A stretch of 13,932 nucleotides of DNA from CAZNMF01 sp964573795. Lineage in GTDB: Bacteria > Acidobacteriota > Vicinamibacteria > Vicinamibacterales > SCN-69-37. Below, one piece after another: positions 7,605-13,932 of the stretch (position 1 is its first letter; each line of letters starts with the position of its first letter). The DNA lies in NCBI GenBank assembly GCA_964573795.1, contig CAZNMF010000395.1, positions 1-13,932 of the forward strand, given 5' to 3'. Below the pieces are notes generated by a model. It searched no databases. It had not been told where the DNA came from and saw only the letters and a program-made list of their open reading frames with translations. The translations under genes and the position numbers were made by a program.

Positions 7605-10160
7605 CTACTCGTGCCGCAGCGTGGCGGCGGGATCGACGCGCAGCGCGCGTCGCGCCGGGCCGAGCATCGCGAGACAGCCGGCGGCGCCGAGCACGACGAG
7701 CACCGAGACGTAGACGATCGGATCGCGCGCGCTGACGCCCGACAACTGACTGCGGAGGACCGTGCCCAGCGACTGGGCGGCCGCGAGGCCGAGAACGAGG
7801 CCGATCGACAGCGGCCACGCCAGTCGCGCGGCGACCGATGAGACGACGTGCCGGGCGCGGGCCCCGAGCGCGACGCGGACGCCGATCTCGCGCGTGCGCT
7901 CGGCGACCATGAACGCGAACACGCCGAACGTGCCCACCGTCGCCAGCATCAGCGCGACGCCGCCGATGGCGAACGCCATCCCGACGCCCGTCAGCGCCGG
8001 CAGGAGCTGTTTCCGCAACGGCGCGTCGAGTGACGTGATCGTCGGCGACGCGCTCGGCTCGATGTCGGCGATGACTTGGCGGAGGCGTTGAACGCTCGAC
8101 GGCGTCTCGCGAATCAGCATCGCGCTTGCCGCGTCCGCCGCGTCGTAGTACGTCGCCTGCGCGCGGTCGTACTGTTCCGTGCGTGCGTCGGCGACGAGGC
8201 CGACGACGTGTTTTTCGCTGGTGCCATCGAAAAACGCGCGGCCGACGGCCGGAGCGCCGGGCCACAGCAGGCGCGCGAACGATTCGTTGACGACGACCTC
8301 GTCCGTCGCGCCGGGCGGAAACACGTGGCCGGCGACGATCGACATGCCGAGCACCTCGAAGTATCCGGCCGACACGTGATGTGTCACCGCACGATATTTC
8401 CGATCGCCGTTCTGCGGCAGATGGATCTCGTAGCTGGCGTTGTAGGTGCCGAATGGCACGAACGCCGTCGCGCCGACCGGTCCGAGGCCGAGCTCCTGCG
8501 CGCGCGTGAACATCCGCGCCAGCTCGGCTTGACGCAGAGACGGACCAGCCTGTGCCGGGCCAATGCTGACGGCGGCGACGCCGTACGGATTGAATCCGAG
8601 CTGCGTCACGGCCGAGCGGTAGAGGCCGCGCGTCAACAGTCCAGCGCCAATCAGCAGCGTCGTGCTGATCGCGACCTGGATCGTGAGCAGCACGGCGCGC
8701 AGCTTCGTGCGCGTCGGACCAGCGGCGCGATCGGCCACGTGCAGACGCGTGGCTTTCATGGCTGGCGCGAGTCCCGAGATGAGACAGGTGACGATCGTCA
8801 GCGCGCAGGCGAAGACCACGACGGAGGCGTCGGGCGACAGGTCGAAGCGGCCCGCGTCCCGTGGAGCGCTGATGCGCATGAGGACGTTCGGCAACACGCG
8901 AGCGATCCACACGGAGCCCGCGGCGCCAACGGCGCACAACAACAGGCTTTCCGTGAGGAGCTGACGCACGACCCGACCGCGGCTCGCACCGAGCGCGAGA
9001 CGGATCGTGAGATCGCGCCGCCGCGAGAGGCCGCGTGCGAGCTGCAAATTGCCGACGTTGGCGCAGCCCAGGAGCAGCACGAGGCTGACGGCGGCCCCGA
9101 TCAACGCCAGTAGCCGTCCGGCACGCGCGCGCACGTCCGGGTCGTTGATCAGCGCCGTGTCCGTTGCCGACAGCGTCGTGGTCTCGCCGCCGTTCGCACG
9201 CGCGAATTCGGCGGCGGCCGCGCCGAGCTCGGCACTCGCGCCGCCCGCGGTTGCGCCAGACGCGAGTCGGCCCGCGAGACCGAGGCAGCATCGTGCCACG
9301 TCGGTCGCGAGCAGTTGCCCGCCCGCCGATACCGTGACCCATGCCAGCGGCCGCTGACGACCCGTCACATCCTGGAAGCGACGATCTGTCACGCCGACGA
9401 TCGTGAACGGCACGTCGCCGATGCGCAGCGACGATCCAACGGCTGAGGGCGATCGCGCGAACTGGTCCTGCCACAACACGTTGCTGATGACGACGACGGC
9501 CGGTGCGGCGCCGGGACGATCGTCGGCATCGTCCAGCCCGCGGCCGAGCGCCATCGGAATTCGGAGCACGCGGAACGCATTGCCGCTGACGAAGCGGACC
9601 CATCTCGATTGCGGTTCGGCGCCGATCTTCTGATATCCGAGACCGAGCGCGACGAGCTCGAGCGATTGCGTCCGCTCCCGCAGATAGCGGTACTCCAATG
9701 GCGAGACGCCGAACAGCGTGATTCGGCCCGTCTGCGTCGTCATTTCGCGCCGCGCGCGGATATCGACGACATGGGCCGCATCGTCGACCGGCCATGGTGC
9801 GAACAGGATCGCGTGCACGGCCGAGTACAGGCTCGTCGTCATGCCCATCGTGATGACGAGGACGGCGAGGACCGGTAGCGCGAATCCAGGACTGCGTCTG
9901 AGCGCACGGATTGCGTAGACGGCGTCCTGCCAGACGCTCTCGAGCGCGGGCGCGAGCCAGACACCGCGCGCGTGCTCGCGCGCCAGCGTCGTATTGCCGA
10001 GATCGCGCGCGGCCAGACGGTGCGCTTCGTCCGAATCGCGGCCGCTCGCGCGCCAGACGTCCTCAGCCATCGCGCGGTGAGCGTCGAGCTCTTCTTTCAG
10101 ATCAGCGGCGAACCGGCGATACCGGATTCGCGCGCGCAGACGGCGCAGGAACGCGAGCAT
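7605..10160 (-). CDS. ADOP-type FtsX/MacB-like permease, full length
   Basis: An 851-aa protein of normal ADOP length. Residues 1-85 form a soluble prefix with FAADLKEELDAHRAMAEDVW and the closing AARDLGN, different from the prefix of the other permease in the window. The first membrane segment is at about 93-120, followed by a MacB-type periplasmic domain. The first FtsX core contains VLLLGCANVGNLQLARGLSR and the motif DLTIRLALGASRGRVVRQLL. After a second periplasmic domain comes a second core with ERTREIGVRVALGARARHVV. The protein ends in the family signature ALRVDPAATLRHE. ADOPs are inner-membrane proteins without an ATPase of their own, and their substrate is unknown. The start is backed by a Shine-Dalgarno GGGAG six nucleotides before the ATG and by a promoter at 10219-10190. 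No padR gene is adjacent, unlike the other copy. Confidence 0.95.
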   Translation of the reverse strand: MLAFLRRLRARIRYRRFAADLKEELDAHRAMAEDVWRASGRDSDEAHRLAARDLGNTTLAREHARGVWLAPALESVWQDAVYAIRALRRSPGFALPVLAVLVITMGMTTSLYSAVHAILFAPWPVDDAAHVVDIRARREMTTQTGRITLFGVSPLEYRYLRERTQSLELVALGLGYQKIGAEPQSRWVRFVSGNAFRVLRIPMALGRGLDDADDRPGAAPAVVVISNVLWQDQFARSPSAVGSSLRIGDVPFTIVGVTDRRFQDVTGRQRPLAWVTVSAGGQLLATDVARCCLGLAGRLASGATAGGASAELGAAAAEFARANGGETTTLSATDTALINDPDVRARAGRLLALIGAAVSLVLLLGCANVGNLQLARGLSRRRDLTIRLALGASRGRVVRQLLTESLLLCAVGAAGSVWIARVLPNVLMRISAPRDAGRFDLSPDASVVVFACALTIVTCLISGLAPAMKATRLHVADRAAGPTRTKLRAVLLTIQVAISTTLLIGAGLLTRGLYRSAVTQLGFNPYGVAAVSIGPAQAGPSLRQAELARMFTRAQELGLGPVGATAFVPFGTYNASYEIHLPQNGDRKYRAVTHHVSAGYFEVLGMSIVAGHVFPPGATDEVVVNESFARLLWPGAPAVGRAFFDGTSEKHVVGLVADARTEQYDRAQATYYDAADAASAMLIRETPSSVQRLRQVIADIEPSASPTITSLDAPLRKQLLPALTGVGMAFAIGGVALMLATVGTFGVFAFMVAERTREIGVRVALGARARHVVSSVAARLAWPLSIGLVLGLAAAQSLGTVLRSQLSGVSARDPIVYVSVLVVLGAAGCLAMLGPARRALRVDPAATLRHE

Positions 10161-10189
10161 GGCGCTCTCCCGTCGAAAAACGATGGGGA

Positions 10190-10219
10190 ACTATGCGATC
10201 GGCCTGCGGCGCCTGTCAA
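10190..10219 (-). promoter_or_regulatory. Promoter for the full-length ADOP permease gene
   Basis: Reading toward the gene: a perfect -35 hexamer TTGACA (10219-10214), an 18-bp spacer, and CATAGT (10195-10190, 4/6 to TATAAT). Transcription from here gives a leader of about 20-25 nt that includes the GGGAG ribosome-binding site before the ATG at 10160. This suggests the permease can be expressed independently of the kinase gene upstream. Confidence 0.6.
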
Positions 10220-10233
10220 CTCTGCCGTCGTCG

Positions 10234-10256
10234 CCGGCGGGCTCACTGCCCGCCGG
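10234..10256 (-). terminator. Strong 9-bp hairpin after the kinase gene, candidate terminator
   Basis: CCGGCGGGC (10234-10242) and GCCCGCCGG (10248-10256) form a perfect 9-bp stem with a TCACT loop. It lies 53 nt after the kinase stop and just upstream of the permease promoter, where a terminator would be expected. There is no T-run after it in the minus direction, so it may be rho-assisted, an RNA 3'-end stabiliser, or part of a repeat element. Confidence 0.45.
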
Positions 10257-10259
10257 GCT

Positions 10260-10286
10260 CCGCAGGGCTGAAGCGCTGCGGCTACG
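10260..10286. repeat. Second hairpin of REP-like type (stem, CTGAAG, stem, CTACG)
   Basis: CCGCAG (10260-10265) pairs with CTGCGG (10276-10281). The interior contains CTGAAG (10268-10273) and the stem is followed by CTACG (10282-10286). The layout resembles the hairpin at 13113-13134 in this window, which has CTGAAC in its loop followed by CTCCG. Together with the adjacent 10234-10256 hairpin it makes a compact structured spacer. I take it as a probable intergenic repeat element, without proof of copies elsewhere. Confidence 0.4.
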
Positions 10287-10309
10287 TCTACGTCGCCTCG
10301 GAAAAGCGT

Positions 10310-12970
10310 CTAGCGGAAATCGTTGACGAGCAGCAGATCGGAGCCGCTGTCGTCGAGCGTCGTGAGCAGCGCGTATCGTTCGTCGGGAGAGATCGACACG
10401 GCGTGACCGTTGGGCCGCTCGGTCAACTTGGCCATCTCCACGATCGCGCGATCGCTGAAGCGCAGCATGCGCAGCGACCAGTACGGGCGCGCCCTGGACG
10501 GCAGGCCGACGAACCACACGCCGGAGCGCGTCGCCGTGAACGGGAGCACGGCGTACGTCGGCTCGGAGACGACGGCGACGTCGCCGCTGCCGTCGAGCCC
10601 GATCTGGTAGATCGGGCCGCTGTCGCCGCTTCGCTTGTAGAACAGGTGCGCACCGTCGGGCGCGGCCACGCCCGCGTTGCCGCCGTTCCGCGTGATCTGC
10701 GTCGCCTCGCCACCTTGCGAGGATATTTTCCAGATCTCGCTCCGGCCGCCGCGATCGGACGAGAAGTAGATCCAGCGTCCGTCGGCCGACCACGCCGGCC
10801 GCGCGTCTTCGCCCGGCGTCTTCGTGAGCTGCCGCACCGGGCCGCCGTCGGCGGGGACGACGAAGATGTCCGAGTTGCCGTCGGGGCGGCCGTCGAACGC
10901 GAGCTGACGTCCGTCCGGCGACCAGCGCGACGTGCCGGGCACCGGACCGTTGAAGCTCGTCAGCGGCCGCGCATTGCCGCCGTCGGCATCCATCACCCAG
11001 ATCTCGCGCGCGCCGCCGCGGCTCGATGCGAACGCGATCCGGCGGCCGTCGGGCGAGTACTCCGCGCCGCCGTCCCAGAGCGTCGATTGCGCGAGCGGAC
11101 CGGACTTCGACGGGTCGTGCAGATCGACGCGCCAGATGTCGTCGTTGTCGCCGCCGCGCGCGAACACGAGCTTCGTGCCGTCGCGCGACATCGCCAGCGC
11201 GGTGGCGTGATCGAGGCCCGCGAGCCGCTGCGCCTTGTCGGGCGCGGCGATCGGCACGCGGACGACGCCGCCGTTGCTGGACGAGGATCCGTCGATGAGC
11301 AGCAGGCTCTCGCCGTCTGCCGTCCAGACCGGATTGTGCAGCTCCTGCCCTTTGTAGCCGAGCGGCGCCGGCGGACCGGCGGGCTTGCCGTCGGCGCTCA
11401 CGGACACGATGTGCACTTCGCCCGTGAAATCGCCTGTCGTATGCGTGTACGCGACGCGGCGGCCGTCCGGCGAGAACGCGGGCTCCGCGGATCCCGCGAA
11501 CGCGGGATCGATCGCGACCCAGGAGACGCGCTCGCCCGTGTTCGGCGACACGAGCTCGATCCCTCCCGCCACGCTCGTGCGCGCGTTGACCGGGCTCACG
11601 GCAAGCCAGCGGCCGTCGGGCGACCAGGCGATGCGGCTCGGGCGGCTGTTCCACGAGACGAGCTGGCGCTCGGGGCCGCCGAGCGGAGAAATCAGACCGA
11701 GCGTCACATCGCTTGTCTGCGACGTCGCTTGCCACAGCGCGATGAGCTTGCCGTCCGGCGACCACGCCGGACCCGCACGGAACGCGCCGTCGTCGGCGAG
11801 CCGCCGTCGCGTGCTGGTGCCATCGGTGAGCTGCACGTACACGTCCGGGCCGCCGTTGCGATCCGGCGACCACTGGAACGCGACCTGCGATCCGTCGGGC
11901 GAGAACGACGGCGAGTTCTCCGTGCCGGGCAGCGCCGTGAGCGGGACCGGAATCAACGTGACTGGCGCGCCGGGCGCCTGACGCCACCAGATCAGCGCGG
12001 CGGCGACCAGACCGAGGATGCCGGCGATGCCGACGCCGAGCGCGGCGACGGCCGTGATGCCGGCGGGCAGCCATCGGCGCGCCGGCGTCGGTTCCGGCGC
12101 CGCGAGCGCGCCGCTCGTCGAATCTTCGCGGAGCTCTTCGAGCGTGACCTTGACGTCCGAGGCATGTTGCGCGCGGCGCGTGAGGTCCTTGCGCAGACAG
12201 CGGCTGACGAGCCGTTCGACGGCCTGCGGCACGTCGTGCGTCAACGGCTTCGGCTCGGCGTTGATGACGGCGGCGAGCGTCGCCGGTGTGGAGTCGGCGC
12301 GAAACGCGCGCTGGCCCGACAGCATCTCGTACAGGATCGCGCCGAACGAGAAGATGTCCGATCGCTCGTCGACCTTCCGGCCTTCGGCCTGTTCCGGCGA
12401 CATGTACGCGATCGTGCCAAGGATCGTCCCCGCGCTGGTGTCGATGGCCGTCTGGACGCGCGTTTCGTCCTGCGGCGCCGAGAGCCCGCGCGCGGCGAGC
12501 GTGGCCAGACCGAAATCCAGAATCTTGATCTGATCCTGATCGGTCACCATGATGTTGCTCGGCTTCAGATCGCGGTGCACGACGCCGGCCGCGTGTGCAG
12601 CCGCGAGCGCGTCGGTGATCTGGATGCCGTACCGCAGCGCATCCGCGAGCCGCAGGCCCTTGTGCGGGATCAGGCTGTCGAGCGTGCGCCCGCGCACCAG
12701 CTCCATCGCGAGATACTCGATCTCGCCGGCCGATCCGATGTCGTAGATCGTGACGATGTTTGGGTGCTGGAGCGAGGACGCGAGCTGCGCCTCCTGCACG
12801 AACCGCCGCCGACGCTCCTCGTCGACAACGAGGCTCGCAGGCAGGATCTTGAGCGCGATGCTGCGGTTCAGCCGCGAGTCGTGGGCCTGGTAGACCTCGC
12901 CCATGCCGCCCGCGCCGAGGAACGCGACGATCTCGTAGGGACCGATGAGCGTGCCGGGATCGAGGGGCAT
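10310..12970 (-). CDS. Membrane serine/threonine protein kinase with C-terminal TolB/PD40 beta-propeller
   Basis: An 886-aa receptor-type kinase. The kinase domain (about 11-280) is complete: glycine loop GAGGMGEV (19-26), catalytic lysine K41 in ALKIL, alpha-C glutamate E60, catalytic loop HRDLKPSN (132-139, RD type), DFG (152-154) and SPEQ (191-194) in place of APE. A short linker and a single membrane helix (about 302-329) follow. The rest (about 335-886) is made of repeats with the core x-SPDG-x-x-hydrophobic (for example WSPDGKLIAL, FSPDGRRVAY, YSPDGRRIAF), a TolB/PD40-type propeller presumably in the periplasm. The enzyme should autophosphorylate and signal to cytoplasmic targets; ligand and targets are unknown. 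I chose the ATG at 12970 (MPLDPGTLIGPYEI), because the 30 codons further upstream translate repeat DNA. No Shine-Dalgarno is visible. A hairpin and a separate permease promoter follow it. Confidence 0.95.
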   Translation of the reverse strand: MPLDPGTLIGPYEIVAFLGAGGMGEVYQAHDSRLNRSIALKILPASLVVDEERRRRFVQEAQLASSLQHPNIVTIYDIGSAGEIEYLAMELVRGRTLDSLIPHKGLRLADALRYGIQITDALAAAHAAGVVHRDLKPSNIMVTDQDQIKILDFGLATLAARGLSAPQDETRVQTAIDTSAGTILGTIAYMSPEQAEGRKVDERSDIFSFGAILYEMLSGQRAFRADSTPATLAAVINAEPKPLTHDVPQAVERLVSRCLRKDLTRRAQHASDVKVTLEELREDSTSGALAAPEPTPARRWLPAGITAVAALGVGIAGILGLVAAALIWWRQAPGAPVTLIPVPLTALPGTENSPSFSPDGSQVAFQWSPDRNGGPDVYVQLTDGTSTRRRLADDGAFRAGPAWSPDGKLIALWQATSQTSDVTLGLISPLGGPERQLVSWNSRPSRIAWSPDGRWLAVSPVNARTSVAGGIELVSPNTGERVSWVAIDPAFAGSAEPAFSPDGRRVAYTHTTGDFTGEVHIVSVSADGKPAGPPAPLGYKGQELHNPVWTADGESLLLIDGSSSSNGGVVRVPIAAPDKAQRLAGLDHATALAMSRDGTKLVFARGGDNDDIWRVDLHDPSKSGPLAQSTLWDGGAEYSPDGRRIAFASSRGGAREIWVMDADGGNARPLTSFNGPVPGTSRWSPDGRQLAFDGRPDGNSDIFVVPADGGPVRQLTKTPGEDARPAWSADGRWIYFSSDRGGRSEIWKISSQGGEATQITRNGGNAGVAAPDGAHLFYKRSGDSGPIYQIGLDGSGDVAVVSEPTYAVLPFTATRSGVWFVGLPSRARPYWSLRMLRFSDRAIVEMAKLTERPNGHAVSISPDERYALLTTLDDSGSDLLLVNDFR

Positions 12971-12985
12971 GGCTGGGGGCGGACA

Positions 12986-12991
12986 ATCATA
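12986..12991 (-). promoter_or_regulatory. Possible -10 element of the kinase gene
   Basis: TATGAT (5/6 to TATAAT) ends 15 nt before the kinase ATG, predicting a leader of only about 8 nt, which fits the missing Shine-Dalgarno. No good -35 hexamer is seen at the right distance; the region further upstream is repeat DNA. Confidence 0.3.
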
Positions 12992-12992
12992 C

Positions 12993-13134
12993 TCGGAGGG
13001 CCGGTCCCTTCGGAGGGCGGGGCGGCCTTTCGGAGGGCCGAACCTTTCGCCTTCGCGCAAGGCTTCGGCGAACCACCGTAGCCTCGGCGGAGGCGGTCAG
13101 GTTCGGCCGAGCGGGCGGACCTGAACGTCCGCCC
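12993..13134. repeat. Structured intergenic repeat element (REP/BIME-like) between divergent genes
   Basis: This 142-nt stretch carries several nested repeats. TCGGAGGGC occurs three times (12993, 13010, 13030). GGCCGAACCT (13036-13045) and AGGTTCGGCC (13099-13108) are perfect 10-bp inverted arms. They enclose two smaller hairpins, GCCTT/AAGGC (13049-13063) and GCCTC/GAGGC (13081-13094), giving a cloverleaf-like fold. Immediately after comes GGGCGGAC/GTCCGCCC (13113-13134), an 8-bp stem with a CTGAAC loop. It codes for nothing convincing. Such arrays in spacers are typical of REP/BIME elements or non-autonomous mobile repeats; a structured RNA is an alternative. The outer arms and stems are seen directly, the class is inferred. 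Confidence 0.6.
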
Positions 13135-13171
13135 CTCCGACGACGGCTCTTGAAGAGGGGAGCACGAAGAC

Positions 13172-13645
13172 ATGGAACCACGGGTCGATATCGCGAAACA
13201 GGTCGGTACGCCGCTGTATCAGGCGATGCGCGCGCTGCAGCAGGCTGTCAACGACAGCGGGCTGGAGCACGGCCTGCTCGAGCTGGTCAAGATGCGCGCG
13301 TCGCAGATCAACGGCTGCGCCTACTGTCTCGACATGCACTCGAAGGACGCGCGCGCGGCGGGCGAGACCGAGCAGCGGCTCTACACGCTCGACGCGTGGC
13401 ACGAGACGCCGTTCTTCACCGAGCGCGAGCGCGCCGCGTTGGAATGGACGGAGGCCGTCACGCGCGTCGGCGAGACGCACGTGCCCGACGAAGTCGCCGC
13501 GCGCGTACGGCAGCACTTCGACGAGCAGGAGCTCGTCGCGCTGACGTTCGCGGTCATCGCGATCAACGGATGGAATCGCCTTGCCGTCGCGCTGCGGTTC
13601 CCCGTCGGCACGTATCAGCCGAAGCGCGCGCATTCGAACGGCTGA
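13172..13645 (+). CDS. AhpD-like carboxymuconolactone decarboxylase family protein
   Basis: A 157-aa all-helical protein with the redox signature of the AhpD branch: E37, C49, C52 and H56 in LLELVKMRASQINGCAYC and the residues after it. The spacing (12, 3 and 4) equals that of the catalytic Glu118, Cys130, Cys133 and His137 of mycobacterial AhpD, so a thiol-disulfide or peroxidatic role in the cytoplasm is more likely than decarboxylation. The single-domain length is usual for this subgroup. The C-terminal part contains the conserved FAVIAINGWNRLAVALR. The start at 13172 has a purine-rich Shine-Dalgarno, AGAGGGGAG at 13154-13162, nine nucleotides upstream. It is monocistronic by appearance, flanked by a repeat element on the left and a kinase gene on the right. 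A true lactone decarboxylase function is not supported. Confidence 0.93.
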   Translation: MEPRVDIAKQVGTPLYQAMRALQQAVNDSGLEHGLLELVKMRASQINGCAYCLDMHSKDARAAGETEQRLYTLDAWHETPFFTERERAALEWTEAVTRVGETHVPDEVAARVRQHFDEQELVALTFAVIAINGWNRLAVALRFPVGTYQPKRAHSNG

Positions 13646-13667
13646 TTTCGCGCGGGATCCTGCGAAA
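13646..13667. other. Weak inverted repeat directly after the AhpD-like gene
   Basis: TTTCGC (13646-13651) and GCGAAA (13662-13667) pair around a 10-nt loop, starting right after the TGA stop. An A-run, not a T-run, follows, so it is not a standard terminator for the plus strand. Confidence 0.25.
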
Positions 13668-13704
13668 AACCGAGCGCCCGGTCGGCGCGCGGCGACAATC
13701 ATCT

Positions 13705-13745
13705 GGCGTCCGTCATCGCGGCGCGTTACCCTCACCACGGACGCC
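13705..13745 (+). promoter_or_regulatory. Inverted repeat immediately before the start of the second kinase-like gene
   Basis: GGCGTCCGT (13705-13713) and ACGGACGCC (13737-13745) are perfect 9-bp arms with a 23-nt centre. The right arm ends one base before the ATG at 13747. No Shine-Dalgarno is present. It could be an operator, or an mRNA stem that covers the ribosome landing site. A possible -10-like TACCCT (13727-13732) lies in the centre. Confidence 0.45.
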
Positions 13746-13746
13746 G

Positions 13747-13932
13747 ATGACACCCGAGCGCTGGCGGGAGATCACGGACGCGTTTCAGGCGGCGCTGGCG
13801 CGCGACACGGTGTCGCGCGAGGCGTTTCTCGACGAGCGGTGTCGCGGCGATGCCGACCTGCGCGCGGAAGTCGCGACGCTGCTCGCCGCGCACGTCGACG
13901 CCAGCGCGCTCGATCGGCCGATCGCCGGTGTG
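13747..13932 (+). CDS. N-terminus of a second probable serine/threonine kinase, partial at right edge
   Basis: The frame is open for 62 codons from the ATG at 13747 to the right edge. The sequence begins MTPERWREITDAFQAAL and continues with REAFLDERCRGDADLRAEV and TLLAAHVDASALDRP. This helical 60-70-residue module is one I recognise as preceding the kinase domain in many acidobacterial serine/threonine kinases, where the consensus has W at position 6, F-L-D-E-x-C, and L-R-x-E-V. The kinase domain itself lies outside the window, so the identification rests on the prefix alone; other proteins that share this prefix are possible. It is 101 nt downstream of the AhpD-like gene and has its own leader with a 9-bp inverted repeat. 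Confidence 0.75.
   Translation, partial: MTPERWREITDAFQAALARDTVSREAFLDERCRGDADLRAEVATLLAAHVDASALDRPIAGV

Noticed and set aside
7369..9795. An 808-codon minus-strand frame containing the 62-aa gene at its end
   Set aside because: Most of it is a shifted-frame shadow of the ADOP permease with low-complexity Arg-rich sequence. Only the last 62 codons, after the permease stop, look like a gene.
12993..13038. CRISPR-like array from three TCGGAGGGC repeats
   Set aside because: The repeats are 9 bp with unequal short gaps (8 and 11 nt between copies); there are no spacers or cas genes.
12971..13060. 30-codon N-terminal extension of the kinase
   Set aside because: It translates the TCGGAGGGC repeat DNA; kinases of this type start with M-x-L-x-x-G-T-x-L-G just before the first kinase strand, as at 12970.
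9911..13081. A 1056-codon plus-strand open frame
   Set aside because: It is antisense to the kinase gene and the 5' end of the permease gene, is Arg/Ala/Asp-rich without domains, and reflects GC-rich codon usage. The minus-strand products have complete family motifs.
13646..13669. Intrinsic terminator after the AhpD-like gene
   Set aside because: The stem is only six pairs with a 10-nt loop, and it is followed by an A-run on the plus strand, so it lacks the required T-run.

Overview
This 13.9 kb window is GC-rich bacterial DNA with no RNA genes, insertion sequences or CRISPR arrays that I can see. The gene content points to the phylum Acidobacteriota, probably a soil or rhizosphere Vicinamibacteria-type genome. 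It holds two very large ADOP-type (acidobacterial duplicated orphan permease) FtsX/MacB-like proteins, a PadR regulator directly upstream of one of them, a serine/threonine kinase fused to a periplasmic TolB/PD40-type beta-propeller, and the start of a second protein carrying the N-terminal module typical of acidobacterial kinases. The taxonomic call is inference from gene families; there is no marker gene.

Left part (1-2494), minus strand: a padR gene (2095-2412) lies 5 nt before an ADOP permease that runs off the left edge (1-2089, 696 codons visible). A bidirectional control region (2413-2494) carries a perfect palindrome (7-bp arms, 7-bp centre) that overlaps a padR promoter whose geometry predicts a leaderless mRNA.

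Second part (2495-6851), plus strand: a likely operon of a four-helix membrane protein, a secreted protein of unknown function and a full-length secreted M16 zinc metallopeptidase. A hairpin lies in the 32-nt convergent gap that follows.

Third part (6884-12970), minus strand, in transcription order from the right: the kinase/beta-propeller receptor (10310-12970); a 149-nt spacer with a 9-bp-stem hairpin and a consensus-like promoter; a full-length ADOP permease with no PadR neighbour (7605-10160); a 62-aa protein (7369-7557); and, overlapping it by ATGA, a nucleotidyltransferase-fold protein (6884-7372). The last two look like a small two-gene module, possibly toxin-antitoxin-like.

Right part (12971-13932): a 201-nt divergent spacer full of nested inverted repeats (a REP/BIME-like element) separates the kinase from an AhpD-like carboxymuconolactone decarboxylase family protein (13172-13645). 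Next comes the first 62 codons of a second probable kinase (13747 to the right edge), with a 9-bp inverted repeat ending one base before its start codon.

No stretch above about 200 bases lacks a gene. The proteins belong to known families. The points most worth following are the 62-aa/nucleotidyltransferase pair, the padR operator with its leaderless promoter, and the structured intergenic elements beside the kinases.
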